Assembly: GCA_037045355.1 (NCBI GenBank)
Contig: JBAOHO010000026.1
Span: forward strand, 62,001-126,000
Direction: 5' to 3'
Length of the DNA: 64,000 nt
From: Candidatus Nanopelagicales bacterium
GTDB lineage: Bacteria > Actinomycetota > Actinomycetes > S36-B12 > GCA-2699445
Part shown: positions 8,576-17,914 of the stretch, one piece after another
Position numbering within the stretch: the first letter of the stretch is position 1
Layout of the letters: every line of letters begins with the position of its first letter
The notes under the pieces: generated by a model
Database searches by the model: none
What the model saw: only the letters and a program-made list of their open reading frames with translations
What the model was told of the DNA's origin: nothing
Program-made: the position numbers and the translations under genes

Positions 8576-11131
8576 TCAGCGGGCGGCGGCGGCCCGGGGC
8601 CCGCTGACCCCGATGGCGTCGTAGAACTGCCGCATGGCGTCGGCGTTGTACAACTCGGGGTCGAAGGTCGGAGGCGGAATCCGACCACCGAGGAACTCGC
8701 GCAGCCCTTGTTCGACGCCGTCGACGGTTCGGGGCACGATGATGCCGCATCCCGGGGGGATGGCTCCGCGCACGCTGGAGAACTCGGTCGCGATCACCGG
8801 CAGTCCGAGTGTCAGAGCCTCGAGGATGACCATCGGCTGACCCTCATGGTCGCTGGGCAGGACGAAACAGTCGCAGCGGGACATGGGCCGATACGGATTG
8901 GTCTGGAACCCGGCAAGCTCCACGCTGTCGGACAATGACAACTCGTCGATGACCGACTTGAGATGCTCCTCCAGCGGCCCGCCGCCCAACAGGATCAGCC
9001 GGGTCCGGGGGTGGTCGGCGTGGACCTTGGCGAAGGCCCGGATCAAGCGTTCGTGGTTCTTCTCGGTGGACAGTCGGCCGGCTGTCACGAAAGTCGTGAC
9101 CCCCGGTGCATCGGACCACGTCCAGTCGTTGCTGCCGTCGGTCAGGCCGTCGGCCACCTCACCCAGGTCGCCGACCTCGTCGACGGTGGCATCGGAACGT
9201 TTGGGGGGGCGGTAGTCCTGGTCCTCGGACTGCACCGCCATGTCGCGAATGCGTTGGTAGTCGATCGTGTTGGCCGCGAAGGTGAACGAATCCTGAGGTG
9301 CGTAACTGGCCAATGTCCGGGAGTTGACCTTGGCGAGTTCGGCGGACACCGACACGAGGTGATCGAAGAACCGGTACGTCGTGAAGACGCTGTGCAACTT
9401 CTTGAACAGGTGCTGCTTGCCGTGGACTTCCCGTCGGGCGTCGGCGTACATGTCGTTGTGCAGCCAGATGCTCTTGTTCGGCGCCTTGCCCTGCAACAAG
9501 ATGAAGTCCCACAACGGTCCATAGCCGCTGAAGTCGATGATGTAGTCGAACTCCGCATCTCCGAAACAGCGAATCCATTCGTCGTGGAAGAGCCCGACGA
9601 TCGGGAGGGATTCGGCGTCGCGCACGGACTCCGGCAACCCGTTGCGGGCGATCTGCTCGCGGCGCAGGTGGCGGAACTTCGAGCCATTCATGCCACCGAT
9701 GCGCGGCAGATGGCGAACTCGCGGATCGACAGCCGCGATATTGGCGGCCTGATCGCCCCTGCCCGTGAACGTGTAGAACACGGACACGTCGAATCGATCG
9801 TGGTCGAGGTTGGACAGTAGATTCAGTGCCGAGGTCGTGATGCCATTGGACTTCATCGAACCCAGGTAGATCAGCATGCGCTCCCGGCTGTCCCGGGACA
9901 TGTCGACGAGAACCTCGCTGTCGTGCCGGCTGAACACGACGTCGATCAAGCGGCGCGTCGCACCACCGTCGTCGAGCGGCGCGTAGGTGGCGCGCCACTC
10001 CCGCCGCAGTGCGATGGAGTCGTCGGGAAGGTCGGCCGCCAGGTCGGTACACAATCGGGTCAGGTCGTCCAGAGTCACGGCCTTGCGCCCCGGCAGCCTT
10101 TGCGGAGGTTCGTACAGTCCCCGGGACTCGGAGTAGTCGGCCAGGTCGGGCAGGTAGAACAAGATCGGTCGGTCGAGGCTCAAGTAGTCGAAGAAGATGC
10201 TGGAGTAGTCGGTGACCAAGGCGTCCGCGGCCGCCAGGACGAGGTTCGTCGGGATGTCGTTGTCGACCAGAACCCCAGCCAGGTTGCCGGACTCACGGGC
10301 AGCGTCGTAGACGACCTGGTGCACCTTGGCGAGGACCACCCAATCGGGTCCGAGGCCGGACCGCAGCGAGCGCACCACCTCGGCGACCTCCGCCGAGGTG
10401 TCCGAGGGCCGGTAGAACGACTCGCCCTTCCACGTCGGCGCGTAGAGCATGACCTTCTTGCCGCGGACGGGAAGCCCTGTGTCCGCCAGGGCGGCGATGG
10501 CCGCCTCGCCCGCTCCCACCGCCAACTGCCGATCAGTGCGCGGCTGGCCGGCCTCGACCACCCGGCCGCGGAAGATGTTGCGCAGGCGGTAGTCGATCGC
10601 GTACATCTGCTCGGTCATGAAGGGCCCGGAACTGACGAGATAGTCCGCCGCGAGGAAGTTGCGAATGATGTTGCGGGTCCCGGTGGCGCCGTTGGGCATC
10701 CCGTAGCCCATCTTCTTCAGCGGTGTTCCGTGCCATGTGTTGATGTACACCTGCCCGGGCCGCTTGCTGAACGGAGGTGGGAAGGTCGCGTTGTTGACGA
10801 GGTAGCCCGCGGTGGCCAGGTGGCGGTAGTAGGTGGTGGATCGGTGCCGGACGAACTTCACGCGTGAGTTCCCCGAGAACTCGGAGGTCACCCGCGGATG
10901 TGCGGTCGGATCGTCGAGAACCCACACATGAGTAAGGTGCGCGAACGCCGGATCGGCGATGAGTTCGCGGAAGATCGCCTCCGGATTGCACAGCATGCCG
11001 TTGCCACCGAAGGATTCATAAAGCACGGTATTGGTCCGCACCGGGGTGCGCCGCCAGGCAGCGTGAACCTCGAATGGGAGCGCTCTCTTGAGTCGGCGGG
11101 CGGTGCGCCGAACCTTCGCGACGGGATGCAC
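8576..11131 (-). CDS. CDP-glycerol glycerophosphotransferase fused to GT4 glycosyltransferase
   Basis: 851 aa from GTG 11131, chosen because GGAGGT lies just upstream; the open frame extends further to 11398 but that part looks random and Arg/Ala-rich. Residues about 30-390 are a TagF-type domain: TWHGTPLKKMG (132-142), YAPTWKG (230-236) and TDYSSIFFDY (307-316). Residues about 418-850 are a GT-B family 4 transferase: AGRLSTEKNH (684-693) and SDHEGQPMVILEAL (760-773). It should add a polyol-phosphate and a sugar to the same growing polymer. It lies upstream of the sulfotransferase operon in the same orientation, with a 72-nt gap. Confidence 0.85.
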   Translation of the reverse strand: MHPVAKVRRTARRLKRALPFEVHAAWRRTPVRTNTVLYESFGGNGMLCNPEAIFRELIADPAFAHLTHVWVLDDPTAHPRVTSEFSGNSRVKFVRHRSTTYYRHLATAGYLVNNATFPPPFSKRPGQVYINTWHGTPLKKMGYGMPNGATGTRNIIRNFLAADYLVSSGPFMTEQMYAIDYRLRNIFRGRVVEAGQPRTDRQLAVGAGEAAIAALADTGLPVRGKKVMLYAPTWKGESFYRPSDTSAEVAEVVRSLRSGLGPDWVVLAKVHQVVYDAARESGNLAGVLVDNDIPTNLVLAAADALVTDYSSIFFDYLSLDRPILFYLPDLADYSESRGLYEPPQRLPGRKAVTLDDLTRLCTDLAADLPDDSIALRREWRATYAPLDDGGATRRLIDVVFSRHDSEVLVDMSRDSRERMLIYLGSMKSNGITTSALNLLSNLDHDRFDVSVFYTFTGRGDQAANIAAVDPRVRHLPRIGGMNGSKFRHLRREQIARNGLPESVRDAESLPIVGLFHDEWIRCFGDAEFDYIIDFSGYGPLWDFILLQGKAPNKSIWLHNDMYADARREVHGKQHLFKKLHSVFTTYRFFDHLVSVSAELAKVNSRTLASYAPQDSFTFAANTIDYQRIRDMAVQSEDQDYRPPKRSDATVDEVGDLGEVADGLTDGSNDWTWSDAPGVTTFVTAGRLSTEKNHERLIRAFAKVHADHPRTRLILLGGGPLEEHLKSVIDELSLSDSVELAGFQTNPYRPMSRCDCFVLPSDHEGQPMVILEALTLGLPVIATEFSSVRGAIPPGCGIIVPRTVDGVEQGLREFLGGRIPPPTFDPELYNADAMRQFYDAIGVSGPRAAAAR

Positions 11132-11439
11132 GCCACCTCCAGGCACTGAGACTGAAGCAGGATACCCACGGCCCTGCACGACAAACGCTCGGCGCGCGGG
11201 CCCGGTTGCCGCTCGACTTGCCGCTCGACGTGGTCGATCGGCGGCGCCGCATGGTGCCGGGGTCGCTGAACTCACAGCCGGGGCGACCGCCCGGGCAGCC
11301 CCGGCTCGGGGGCGGTGCCCGGCGCGATGGACAGAGCAGGGCCTTGCTGTGACCGCATTTCGGTCTCCCCAAGGCTTGACATAACCCGCGTGGAGCAATG
11401 GAACTCAAGATTCGACGTGGGTGCGCCGAGAGTCTGTCT
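11132..11439. other. divergent intergenic region
   Basis: No supported gene. It carries the promoters of the glycerophosphotransferase gene (minus) and the nuclease gene (plus). A perfect TTGACA occurs at 11376-11381 on the plus strand, but no good -10 follows at normal spacing. A 12-nt direct repeat (TTGCCGCTCGAC) occurs twice at about 11208-11231. Confidence 0.4.
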
Positions 11440-12687
11440 ATGGTGAGCAGCATGTTGCGCGAGGCTTGCGCGGTGACGGCCGCAGTGGCGCTGATGGGTG
11501 CCATCGTCGTGACGCCCGCGGCGGCCGAGTACAGCGCCACCGGAACTGTGGTCCGGGTGACCGACGGCGATACCTTCCTGGGCAAGATCGCCGCGGAGGC
11601 GGCTCCCGTGTCCAGGGTGAGGCTCGCCGGGATCCAGGCCATGGAGCGCGGCGAGTGCCACGCCGACGAGGCTGAAGCCGCATTGCGGCGCTTGCTGCCC
11701 CGCAAGACCAAGGTCACGGTCAAGGCCCGGTTCAAGAACGCGCACGTGCCGAATCAGAAGGGCTCCGAACCGCGTCCCCTGCGCTTGGCTTTCAACCACA
11801 GGGGCCAGGACGTTCAGACCGAACTGCTGCGCCAAGGGTTGGTTCTGCCCAACTCCGTCCGCAACGAGACCATGAACGAGAAGGACTACTCGCGCGCCGG
11901 CCAGGAGGCAGCGGCCGCTGGTGTGGGGCTGTTCGACACCGACGCGTGCCGCTCGGGGCCGTATCAGGAGGCCGTCCTGAACCTGTACGTGAACTACAAC
12001 GCCGACGGCAACAACCGCACCAACAAGCAGGGCAAGTACGCGCGGTTGGTGAACGCAGGCGTAACTCCGGTGGACATCGGGGGTTGGAAGTTGCGCACGA
12101 GCAAGCATCAGTTCTTCAACTTCCCGGCGGGCACCGTGATCCAGCCGCAGGCCAGCATCCAGATCCACCAGGGTGCGGGCAGCAACGGCAACGGGCACTT
12201 CTACTTCGGCACCAAGGTCGACTTCGCCAACCCAGAAGCCTCCCGCTACGGCATCGGCGGCGCCTACCTTCAGGACCCCGATGGCGATCTGCGGGCATGG
12301 ACCTTCTACCCCTGCCAGGTCAACTGCACCAGTCCGCTGACGGGCAAGGTGAGCGTCCGGGCGAACTACGATCCCGAGGGCAACGAGGCCGAGGATCCGA
12401 ACCGTGAAACCGTCGACATCACCAACACGTCGGGTGAGATGGTCGACCTTTCGTTCCATGTGCTCACGGTCATGGCCGAGGTCTACGAGTTCCCCCAAGG
12501 CACGACATTGGCGCCCGGCGAGACCGCCTACGTGCATGTGGGGCGGGGCAGCACCGAGCGGCTGCATCACTACCTCGATCGCAACGAAACGATCCTTCCC
12601 AACAGCGGGAAAGGGTCGGTGGCACTGCTGCGCACCCACACATCGGTCAGGATCGCCTGCCACGCGTGGGGAAGCAGTAGTTGCTGA
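11440..12687 (+). CDS. secreted thermonuclease-like protein with lamin-tail (LTD) domains
   Basis: About 415 aa. A signal peptide (residues 1-29, ending TPAAA) is followed by an SNase/TNase fold (about 34-165): VTDGDTFLGK gives the calcium-site aspartates D42 and D44, and R61 and E69 match catalytic R35 and E43 of staphylococcal nuclease; an Arg in PRPLRLAF is the likely third. The rest contains one clear LTD-like beta-sandwich (about 180-290) and a second, more divergent one (about 305-400). The protein should degrade nucleic acid outside the cell. ATG 11440 was chosen for the signal peptide. ATG 11452, preceded by TATGGT at 7 nt, would suit a leaderless start. Confidence 0.8.
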   Translation: MVSSMLREACAVTAAVALMGAIVVTPAAAEYSATGTVVRVTDGDTFLGKIAAEAAPVSRVRLAGIQAMERGECHADEAEAALRRLLPRKTKVTVKARFKNAHVPNQKGSEPRPLRLAFNHRGQDVQTELLRQGLVLPNSVRNETMNEKDYSRAGQEAAAAGVGLFDTDACRSGPYQEAVLNLYVNYNADGNNRTNKQGKYARLVNAGVTPVDIGGWKLRTSKHQFFNFPAGTVIQPQASIQIHQGAGSNGNGHFYFGTKVDFANPEASRYGIGGAYLQDPDGDLRAWTFYPCQVNCTSPLTGKVSVRANYDPEGNEAEDPNRETVDITNTSGEMVDLSFHVLTVMAEVYEFPQGTTLAPGETAYVHVGRGSTERLHHYLDRNETILPNSGKGSVALLRTHTSVRIACHAWGSSSC

Positions 12688-12704
12688 TCCCACTGGGAAT
12701 CAGC
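12683..12704 (+). terminator. hairpin at the end of the nuclease gene
   Basis: A 22-nt imperfect palindrome (GCTGAT...ATCAGC, six outer pairs plus two inner) overlaps the stop codon of the nuclease. There is no T-run. It is a plausible terminator or mRNA-stabilising hairpin. Confidence 0.3.
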
Positions 12705-12812
12705 CCGACTTCAGGAGTTCCGGCCGACGGATGGCGCCTGCGACTTCTCTGACGCAGCGGTGAGGGTTCCCGGTGTCGTGTTTGGTCGCGTCTGACCACG
12801 CTTGGTAATTTG

Positions 12813-12827
12813 AGCCCGCTTCGGGCT
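12813..12827 (+). terminator. short GC hairpin
   Basis: AGCCCG-CTT-CGGGCT is a perfect 6-bp stem with a 3-nt loop, between the nuclease and the sulfotransferase at 12878. No T-run follows. It could end the upstream transcript or sit in the leader of the next gene. Confidence 0.35.
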
Positions 12828-12877
12828 GGTGACTCTGTCAGCCGGAGCGCGCACGAGCCACCAGCCCGGGAGGAACC

Positions 12878-14005
12878 GTGGACAGCACGACGACCGGACT
12901 AGCGGCCATCCCCGACAACGGCCTATTGCTCCACGTCGGGGTCTTCAAGACCGGGACCACCGCACTTCAGGAGGCCCTGAGGGCTGCCGGGCCAGCCCTC
13001 ACCGAGGCTGGGGTCCTCTATCGCGGACCCGCATCGTGGGTGCCGCGGTGGAAATCACTGCTCGTGCTGGTCGCGGAGAACAAGCCCGGAGGGCAGTGGC
13101 AGCAGATGGTCGCGGCGGTAAACGGCCACGAGGGCCGGGCCATGGTCAGCAGTGAGAACCTGTGCGGTGCCACCCCGCGCGAGGCCGCGACTGTTGTCGG
13201 CAAGTTGGGTGCAGGCCGTCCCGTCAAAGTTCTGATCACCGTGCGGTCGCTGTCCGGGCTGCTGGCCTCCACGTGGCAGCAGCTGCTGAAGCGGGGCCTG
13301 ACCCTGCCGTTCGAGGATTGGCTGCACAAGACATTCGACAACGTGGAGTCCGTCGAGGAGTTGTTCTGGCGCCGCAACAACTTCCCCTGGCAAGTCAGCA
13401 AATGGGGCGAACTCGTCGGCGAGGAGAACGTCATCCTGGCCGTCTCCGACAAGAAGTTCCCCACCCGCAACCTCGAAATCGTGGAGCAACTCCTCGGAGT
13501 GGCGCCGGGGACCGTCACGCTGAATCCGGACACTCGGTCGAACCGGTCGATGTCGTTCGCCGAGGCTGAACTGCTCCGCAGGCTCAACCTTCAGGTCGGT
13601 GAGAAGCTGCGACGTGAGTCCTACCGGCGCATGGTCCGCCTCGGTGCCTTCCCCGGCTTCTACCGTCTGGACACCGGACCTGGAGAGCCGATCCCCGTAC
13701 CCCGCTGGGCGGCGGAGCGGGCCGCTGATCTCGGCAGCCGCCAAGCGGCGGAGTTGAGGCAGATGTCCGCCGTCATCGTGGGCGATATCGACGTCCTCGG
13801 CGACGCCAAGTGGGACATCGACGGCCCGATTGCGTCCCCCGAGATGGTGTCGATGGACACCGCGGTCGCCGCGTCCGCCGGAGCGCTGCTGGCCGCCGAG
13901 CGCTACCTGCGGTCGGCACAAAAGAGCGTTGCCGCTGAGCCGCCCCCGCCCACGAGTGCCCGTTCGACGGAACGGCGACTGCGCAGCCTGCTCAAGCGCT
14001 CCTGA
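12878..14005 (+). CDS. sulfotransferase-like protein
   Basis: 375 aa from GTG 12878 with a GGGAGGAA ribosome-binding site. LLHVGVFKTGTTALQEAL (residues 17-34) is the P-loop-like PAPS-binding motif. VMVSSE-type and LITVRSLSGLLASTWQQ segments match the second cofactor-contact region of this sulfotransferase subgroup. It is a paralogue of the gene at 15840: both share LHxGVxKTGxTALQ, a GVLYxG segment, an SSE motif and a WQQ...EDWLH block. The two flank a CDP-alcohol phosphotransferase, with a 5-nt gap and then a 4-nt overlap, so all three are one operon. The acceptor is unknown but is probably a surface lipid or glycopolymer. Confidence 0.75.
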   Translation: MDSTTTGLAAIPDNGLLLHVGVFKTGTTALQEALRAAGPALTEAGVLYRGPASWVPRWKSLLVLVAENKPGGQWQQMVAAVNGHEGRAMVSSENLCGATPREAATVVGKLGAGRPVKVLITVRSLSGLLASTWQQLLKRGLTLPFEDWLHKTFDNVESVEELFWRRNNFPWQVSKWGELVGEENVILAVSDKKFPTRNLEIVEQLLGVAPGTVTLNPDTRSNRSMSFAEAELLRRLNLQVGEKLRRESYRRMVRLGAFPGFYRLDTGPGEPIPVPRWAAERAADLGSRQAAELRQMSAVIVGDIDVLGDAKWDIDGPIASPEMVSMDTAVAASAGALLAAERYLRSAQKSVAAEPPPPTSARSTERRLRSLLKRS

Positions 14006-14010
14006 GTCGT

Positions 14011-15843
14011 ATGACGACACCGCCCGAGTCGCCGACTGTGGCCATCACGTCCGTGGCGGCGGACCGCGAGGACGTGCCCACGGAACTGGGGCGGCTGGCG
14101 GAGTTGCTTGCCTCAGATCCCTCCGAGGATGTCGTGGTGATGGCCCGCGGGCTGAGCCTGCCGGAGCAGGCGATGGCGGACTTCTCGGCTCCTGGACCCC
14201 GCGGCACCTTCGCGCTCACTGCCGGATCCGACCCCGGCACGGCGGTTAGAGTGGCGCACGGCAGGATCGTGGCCGTCGCGGCCGATGAGTTTCCCGAGCC
14301 GGGAACGGCATCCCGCTGCCCAGGACTGCTTCATGTGGCAGCGAACGATCGGACGGTTGCAGCTGATGCCGTCACCGCCGCCGCTCAGGAACTTCGGGCC
14401 CGGCAGCTGGGTGCGGCTGACGCGTTCACCTGGCTCCTGCGCGCCGTGGTCAGAGCCGGTGTCGTCGTGCGCGCCGAGCCGATCGCGCCCTGGCCGTGGG
14501 GGACTCAGGACGAGGTAGTCGCTGTCACAGCCGCGGACGCTGCTCGGATCCGGTTGACTCGAGCCAACCGTTCCGATGACGGCTGGTACTCCGTGTCAGT
14601 GCTGCGTCGCTTGAGCAAGCCCGTCACCGCACTGGCTGCTCGGCGGGGCTGGAGCCCCAACGCGATCACCGTCGCCTCATTGGTCATCGGCCTGGCGGCA
14701 GCAGGCCTGTTCTCGGTGGGTCAGTTCTGGGCAATGGTGATCGGGGCCGTTCTGCTGCAGCTGTCGCTCGTGGTCGATTGCGCCGACGGTGAGGTCGCCC
14801 GCCTGACCGGGCGGTTCAGTCGGACCGGGGCCTGGCTCGACGCGGTGACAGACCGCGTCAAGGAGTTCGCCGCCTATGCCGGCCTGGCCGCGGGTGCTGC
14901 TGTGGGCACGGATGGGCGCAGCTGGTGGCTGGCCGCGGCAGTCATGACCCTTCAGACAGCGCGGCATCTGTCCGATTACACGTTCACCGAAGTTCAGAAG
15001 GCCCACGACATCGCCGACGTCGCAGGGCCGCTGCTGTCCGGCGCTGCCGCCAGCGCCTCGCGTGTGACACCGGCCGCCGACCCCTCCGAGTCCTCAGGGC
15101 CGGCCGTCATGCTCCGCCGCACCCTGTTCCTGCCCATCGGGGAGCGCTGGCTGCTCCTGTCTGCCGGTGCGATCCTCCTGGGCGGCTGGTGGACCCTGAT
15201 CCTCCTGTTCGGCGTTGGGGTGCTGTCCTGGGGTTACGCCACCATCGGCCGGATTCGGCGCACGTTGCGGTGGCACCGGGGACCGATCGCGGAGTCGGTC
15301 ATCGCCGACCAGCTCGACACCGGGTTGTTCACGACAGCCAGACCTTGGGCGCGAATTCCACCGGTCGCCCCGCTTATCGGGGTCACCGTGGTGTGGCTGA
15401 TTGCGCTGGTCGCCCTCCTGACAGGGTGGGGCCTCGGGTCCACCGTTCTGCTGTTGCTCGTCGTGGCACTGCTCCTGGCCACGCCCAGTGATGTCGCCTG
15501 GCTTCCTTTCGCGTGGGCGGTCCCGGCGGTGATTGCCGCGATCGAGATGACGATGTGGCTCGCGGCCGGGTTCGCGGCAACCGGGTTCGCGGGGCCGACG
15601 ATGTTCATGTTGCTCTTCGCTATCGCATTCCACCGCTACGACCTGCTCTACCGTGCCATTGCTCGGCGGCCACCGCCGCTATGGCTGCAGGCCCTGTGCG
15701 GTGGTGTTCCGGTGCGGCTACTGATTCTGGTCGTCCTGCTCGTCACGGGGACGGTTGGTACCGGGAGCCTCGTGATTGGGGTCTACTTATTGATCGTGAG
15801 CGTCATCCTCGCCTCCGTGCAGTGGTTGGGACGCGCCGGATGA
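14011..15843 (+). CDS. membrane CDP-alcohol phosphotransferase with extra N- and C-terminal domains
   Basis: 610 aa. Residues 1-190 form a soluble domain I cannot assign firmly; it may be a degenerate nucleotidyltransferase. Residues about 195-350 are a CDP-alcohol phosphotransferase whose signature is complete: D256, D259, G260, A263, R264, G273, D277, D281. Several further hydrophobic helices reach the C-terminus. The overall layout resembles long actinobacterial members of this family (DUF5941-type, from memory). It should transfer a phospho-alcohol from a CDP-alcohol to a lipid or sugar acceptor in the membrane. It sits between two paralogous sulfotransferases in one operon, suggesting that its product is sulfated. 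Confidence 0.8.
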   Translation: MTTPPESPTVAITSVAADREDVPTELGRLAELLASDPSEDVVVMARGLSLPEQAMADFSAPGPRGTFALTAGSDPGTAVRVAHGRIVAVAADEFPEPGTASRCPGLLHVAANDRTVAADAVTAAAQELRARQLGAADAFTWLLRAVVRAGVVVRAEPIAPWPWGTQDEVVAVTAADAARIRLTRANRSDDGWYSVSVLRRLSKPVTALAARRGWSPNAITVASLVIGLAAAGLFSVGQFWAMVIGAVLLQLSLVVDCADGEVARLTGRFSRTGAWLDAVTDRVKEFAAYAGLAAGAAVGTDGRSWWLAAAVMTLQTARHLSDYTFTEVQKAHDIADVAGPLLSGAAASASRVTPAADPSESSGPAVMLRRTLFLPIGERWLLLSAGAILLGGWWTLILLFGVGVLSWGYATIGRIRRTLRWHRGPIAESVIADQLDTGLFTTARPWARIPPVAPLIGVTVVWLIALVALLTGWGLGSTVLLLLVVALLLATPSDVAWLPFAWAVPAVIAAIEMTMWLAAGFAATGFAGPTMFMLLFAIAFHRYDLLYRAIARRPPPLWLQALCGGVPVRLLILVVLLVTGTVGTGSLVIGVYLLIVSVILASVQWLGRAG

Positions 15844-16892
15844 GTGCGTCCGAAAGGGTTTCGACCTCCGAGAACGCGATCGTGTTGCACATTGGGGTTC
15901 ACAAGACCGGTTCGACCGCATTACAGACAGCGCTGGCCCGGGCCCGCCCCGAACTGCGGTCCCACGGGGTGCTCTACCCCGGGTCGGACATCGCTCACCA
16001 CAGTGCGGCTTGGGCCGCGACGGGCTTCTCGATCGGGTTCGGCGACGAGGCGACGACGGTGCGCCCACGCAACTGGAGTCGGCTCGTGCGTCAGGCTGGC
16101 CGCCACAAGGGGCGCGTCATGATCAGCAGCGAGTTCTTCGGACGCATGAAACTCAAAGCCGTGCGCCGCGTCGTCGATGCCCTCGGTCCCGATCGGGTCC
16201 ACGTCGTGTTCGCGGTGCGCCCACTGGCTGACCTTCTGCCCAGTTCCTGGCAGCAGTACCTCAAGACCGGTTTCACCGTGGGCTACGAGGACTGGCTGCA
16301 TGATGTTCTGAACAACCGGAGGCCCACCACCACCAAGGGGTTCTGGCGCCGCGCCGATTTCGGTGCTCTGGTCACACGGTGGCGCAGAGTGCTTCCGCCC
16401 GAGCGCATCACCGCCGTGATGCTGGACCCGCAGAACCACGACCTGATCTACCGTGCGACCGAGGGCCTACTCGGCCTGCCGGACGGCCTGTTGGACCCCT
16501 ACCGCGGTGGCGCCGCCAACCGCTCGATGACAGCTGCAGAAGCCGAGTTGATCCGTACGGTGAATCTGACTATTCGCGATCGGATGGGGTGGCGGGACTA
16601 CAGCGAGAGAATCCGGCACGGCGCGATCCGCGCGATGGTCGAGGACCGGCATCCCGATGCCACCGAGCCACCGATCGGCACACCACAGTGGGCGTTGGTC
16701 AAGGCGCGCAAGCGCCAGCGACGGGACTATCGTCGTCTCACTCGCTCGGGGATCAACCTCGTGGGAGACCCAGACACGTTGTTGCGCCGTCGGACGGGCG
16801 CACCTGTCGTGATTCCCGAGAGTGTTCCGTTGAGTGCTGCGGCTCTGGGTATCGCAGTGGCCGCGGGCATGCCCCGGCAGCCGCGGGACTGA
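15840..16892 (+). CDS. sulfotransferase-like protein (paralogue of 12878-14005)
   Basis: 350 aa. The ATG at 15840 overlaps the upstream stop (ATGA). HIGVHKTGSTALQTAL (residues 17-32) is the PAPS-binding loop; VMISSEFFG and FAVRPLADLLPSSWQQ follow, then EDWLHDVLNN. This matches block by block the paralogue two genes upstream. It probably sulfates the product of the intervening phosphotransferase, or a neighbouring position on the same molecule. An in-frame open region extends upstream through the previous gene but is only its shadow. Confidence 0.75.
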   Translation: MSASERVSTSENAIVLHIGVHKTGSTALQTALARARPELRSHGVLYPGSDIAHHSAAWAATGFSIGFGDEATTVRPRNWSRLVRQAGRHKGRVMISSEFFGRMKLKAVRRVVDALGPDRVHVVFAVRPLADLLPSSWQQYLKTGFTVGYEDWLHDVLNNRRPTTTKGFWRRADFGALVTRWRRVLPPERITAVMLDPQNHDLIYRATEGLLGLPDGLLDPYRGGAANRSMTAAEAELIRTVNLTIRDRMGWRDYSERIRHGAIRAMVEDRHPDATEPPIGTPQWALVKARKRQRRDYRRLTRSGINLVGDPDTLLRRRTGAPVVIPESVPLSAAALGIAVAAGMPRQPRD

Positions 16893-16952
16893 TCCCGTTA
16901 CCGATCACGTGCCCCTGGGGCGGTGCTCGAGCGCCGCGCCGGCAGCGGGATC
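16891..16952. terminator. weak inverted repeat between convergent genes
   Basis: GATCCCG (16891-16897) and CGGGATC (16946-16952) are perfect complements around a GC-rich 48-nt loop, between genes ending at 16892 (+) and 16967 (-). It is a weak candidate for shared termination. Confidence 0.25.
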
Positions 16953-16966
16953 GCCGGCAGTGACCA

Positions 16967-17860
16967 CTACATCCCGATCGAATGCGCAACCAGTAGCGCA
17001 GCTGTCAGGATCGCGAGGCTGAGAAGGGTCACAGCGATGAGCTGGACATTGCCGGGACGAGCGGTCATCGCTGGCGTTGTCGCCGCCCCCGAGGGGCTCT
17101 CGACCGTCATGGCACTCATCGCACCGTCGCTCGACTCAGCCGACCCGGCCGGCCCCGATGTGTGCGACTCGTGCTCTCCTGCTGCCACCGGCCCAGGCTC
17201 TACCCCGTCCCGACGAACAGTCAACATGCCGTGCTTCAGATGATGGGCGACCAGCCACCAGTTCATCGGATAGGCAGCCATGAATCCCACAAGCAGGGAC
17301 ATGGACATCATGAACCAGAAACCCGGCTGCGACGGGTGATGGGTGTCGGCCGAGAGAGCCATGATCACCGCCATGGTCAACTGCATTCCGGCCATGAGCA
17401 CATTCATGGACAGGAATTCGGGCAGGAAGGTCATGCGCAACGACGCGGAGTAGGACCCACCTGCCATGGAGCGCATGGCGAACGCCTGGAAGAACAGCCA
17501 TCCGAATCCGAAACCCAGTACGTACTCGACCGCGAAGTCGCTCCAGAAGTTCAATGCCAGTACGGAACCCAAAGCGGCGCCCACGACGATGCCGAGCCCA
17601 TCCCCGGCAGCGCAGTGCATGGTGGAGCCGAGTACCTGCCGCCAGCGCGCGGCGACGTACTGCTCATGCGTGCCACGCAGTGGTTCACGACATCCCAGGA
17701 CATAGAAGAAGGCGCCGAAGGGGCCGGTGAAAATCGTCAGGATGACGAAGGCCCACTTGAGCGTGACAGCCTCTGGGGTCACGCGCCAGATATCCACGAT
17801 CACGAACACGACGGAAGCTGCTGTGAGCGCCCACCAGAGGATCATGATGCCCTGGAACAT
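16967..17860 (-). CDS. DUF4396 multi-pass membrane protein
   Basis: 297 aa from ATG 17860. A TACGAT hexamer ends 7 nt before this ATG, supporting a leaderless start; a GTG at 17887 is the alternative. Hydrophobic segments lie near the N-terminus (MILWWALTAASVVFVIVDIW), at TIFTGPFGAFFYVLG, and in three or four more stretches. HCAAGDGLGIVVGAALG and AYPMNWWLVAHHLKHGM fit DUF4396 membrane proteins, whose function is not established. The C-terminal ~90 residues have a soluble Gly/Ser-rich linker and one final helix. It has no obvious partner here. Confidence 0.75.
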   Translation of the reverse strand: MFQGIMILWWALTAASVVFVIVDIWRVTPEAVTLKWAFVILTIFTGPFGAFFYVLGCREPLRGTHEQYVAARWRQVLGSTMHCAAGDGLGIVVGAALGSVLALNFWSDFAVEYVLGFGFGWLFFQAFAMRSMAGGSYSASLRMTFLPEFLSMNVLMAGMQLTMAVIMALSADTHHPSQPGFWFMMSMSLLVGFMAAYPMNWWLVAHHLKHGMLTVRRDGVEPGPVAAGEHESHTSGPAGSAESSDGAMSAMTVESPSGAATTPAMTARPGNVQLIAVTLLSLAILTAALLVAHSIGM

Positions 17861-17867
17861 TGCGGAA

Positions 17868-17873
17868 ATCGTA
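17868..17873 (-). promoter_or_regulatory. -10 hexamer TACGAT, leaderless start
   Basis: TACGAT lies 7 nt upstream of ATG 17860 on the minus strand. There is no ribosome-binding site. No -35 is evident. Confidence 0.5.
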
Positions 17874-17914
17874 GGCGCTGGTCGCACCGGATGCCCGCCG
17901 GATCGGCGGGCACG

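Noticed and set aside
7421..8938. 505-aa open frame on the plus strand
   Set aside because: Opposite the sulfotransferase and glycerophosphotransferase genes, with His/Arg-rich shadow composition.
11376..11381. TTGACA as -35 of the nuclease promoter
   Set aside because: No acceptable -10 hexamer follows at 16-18 nt.
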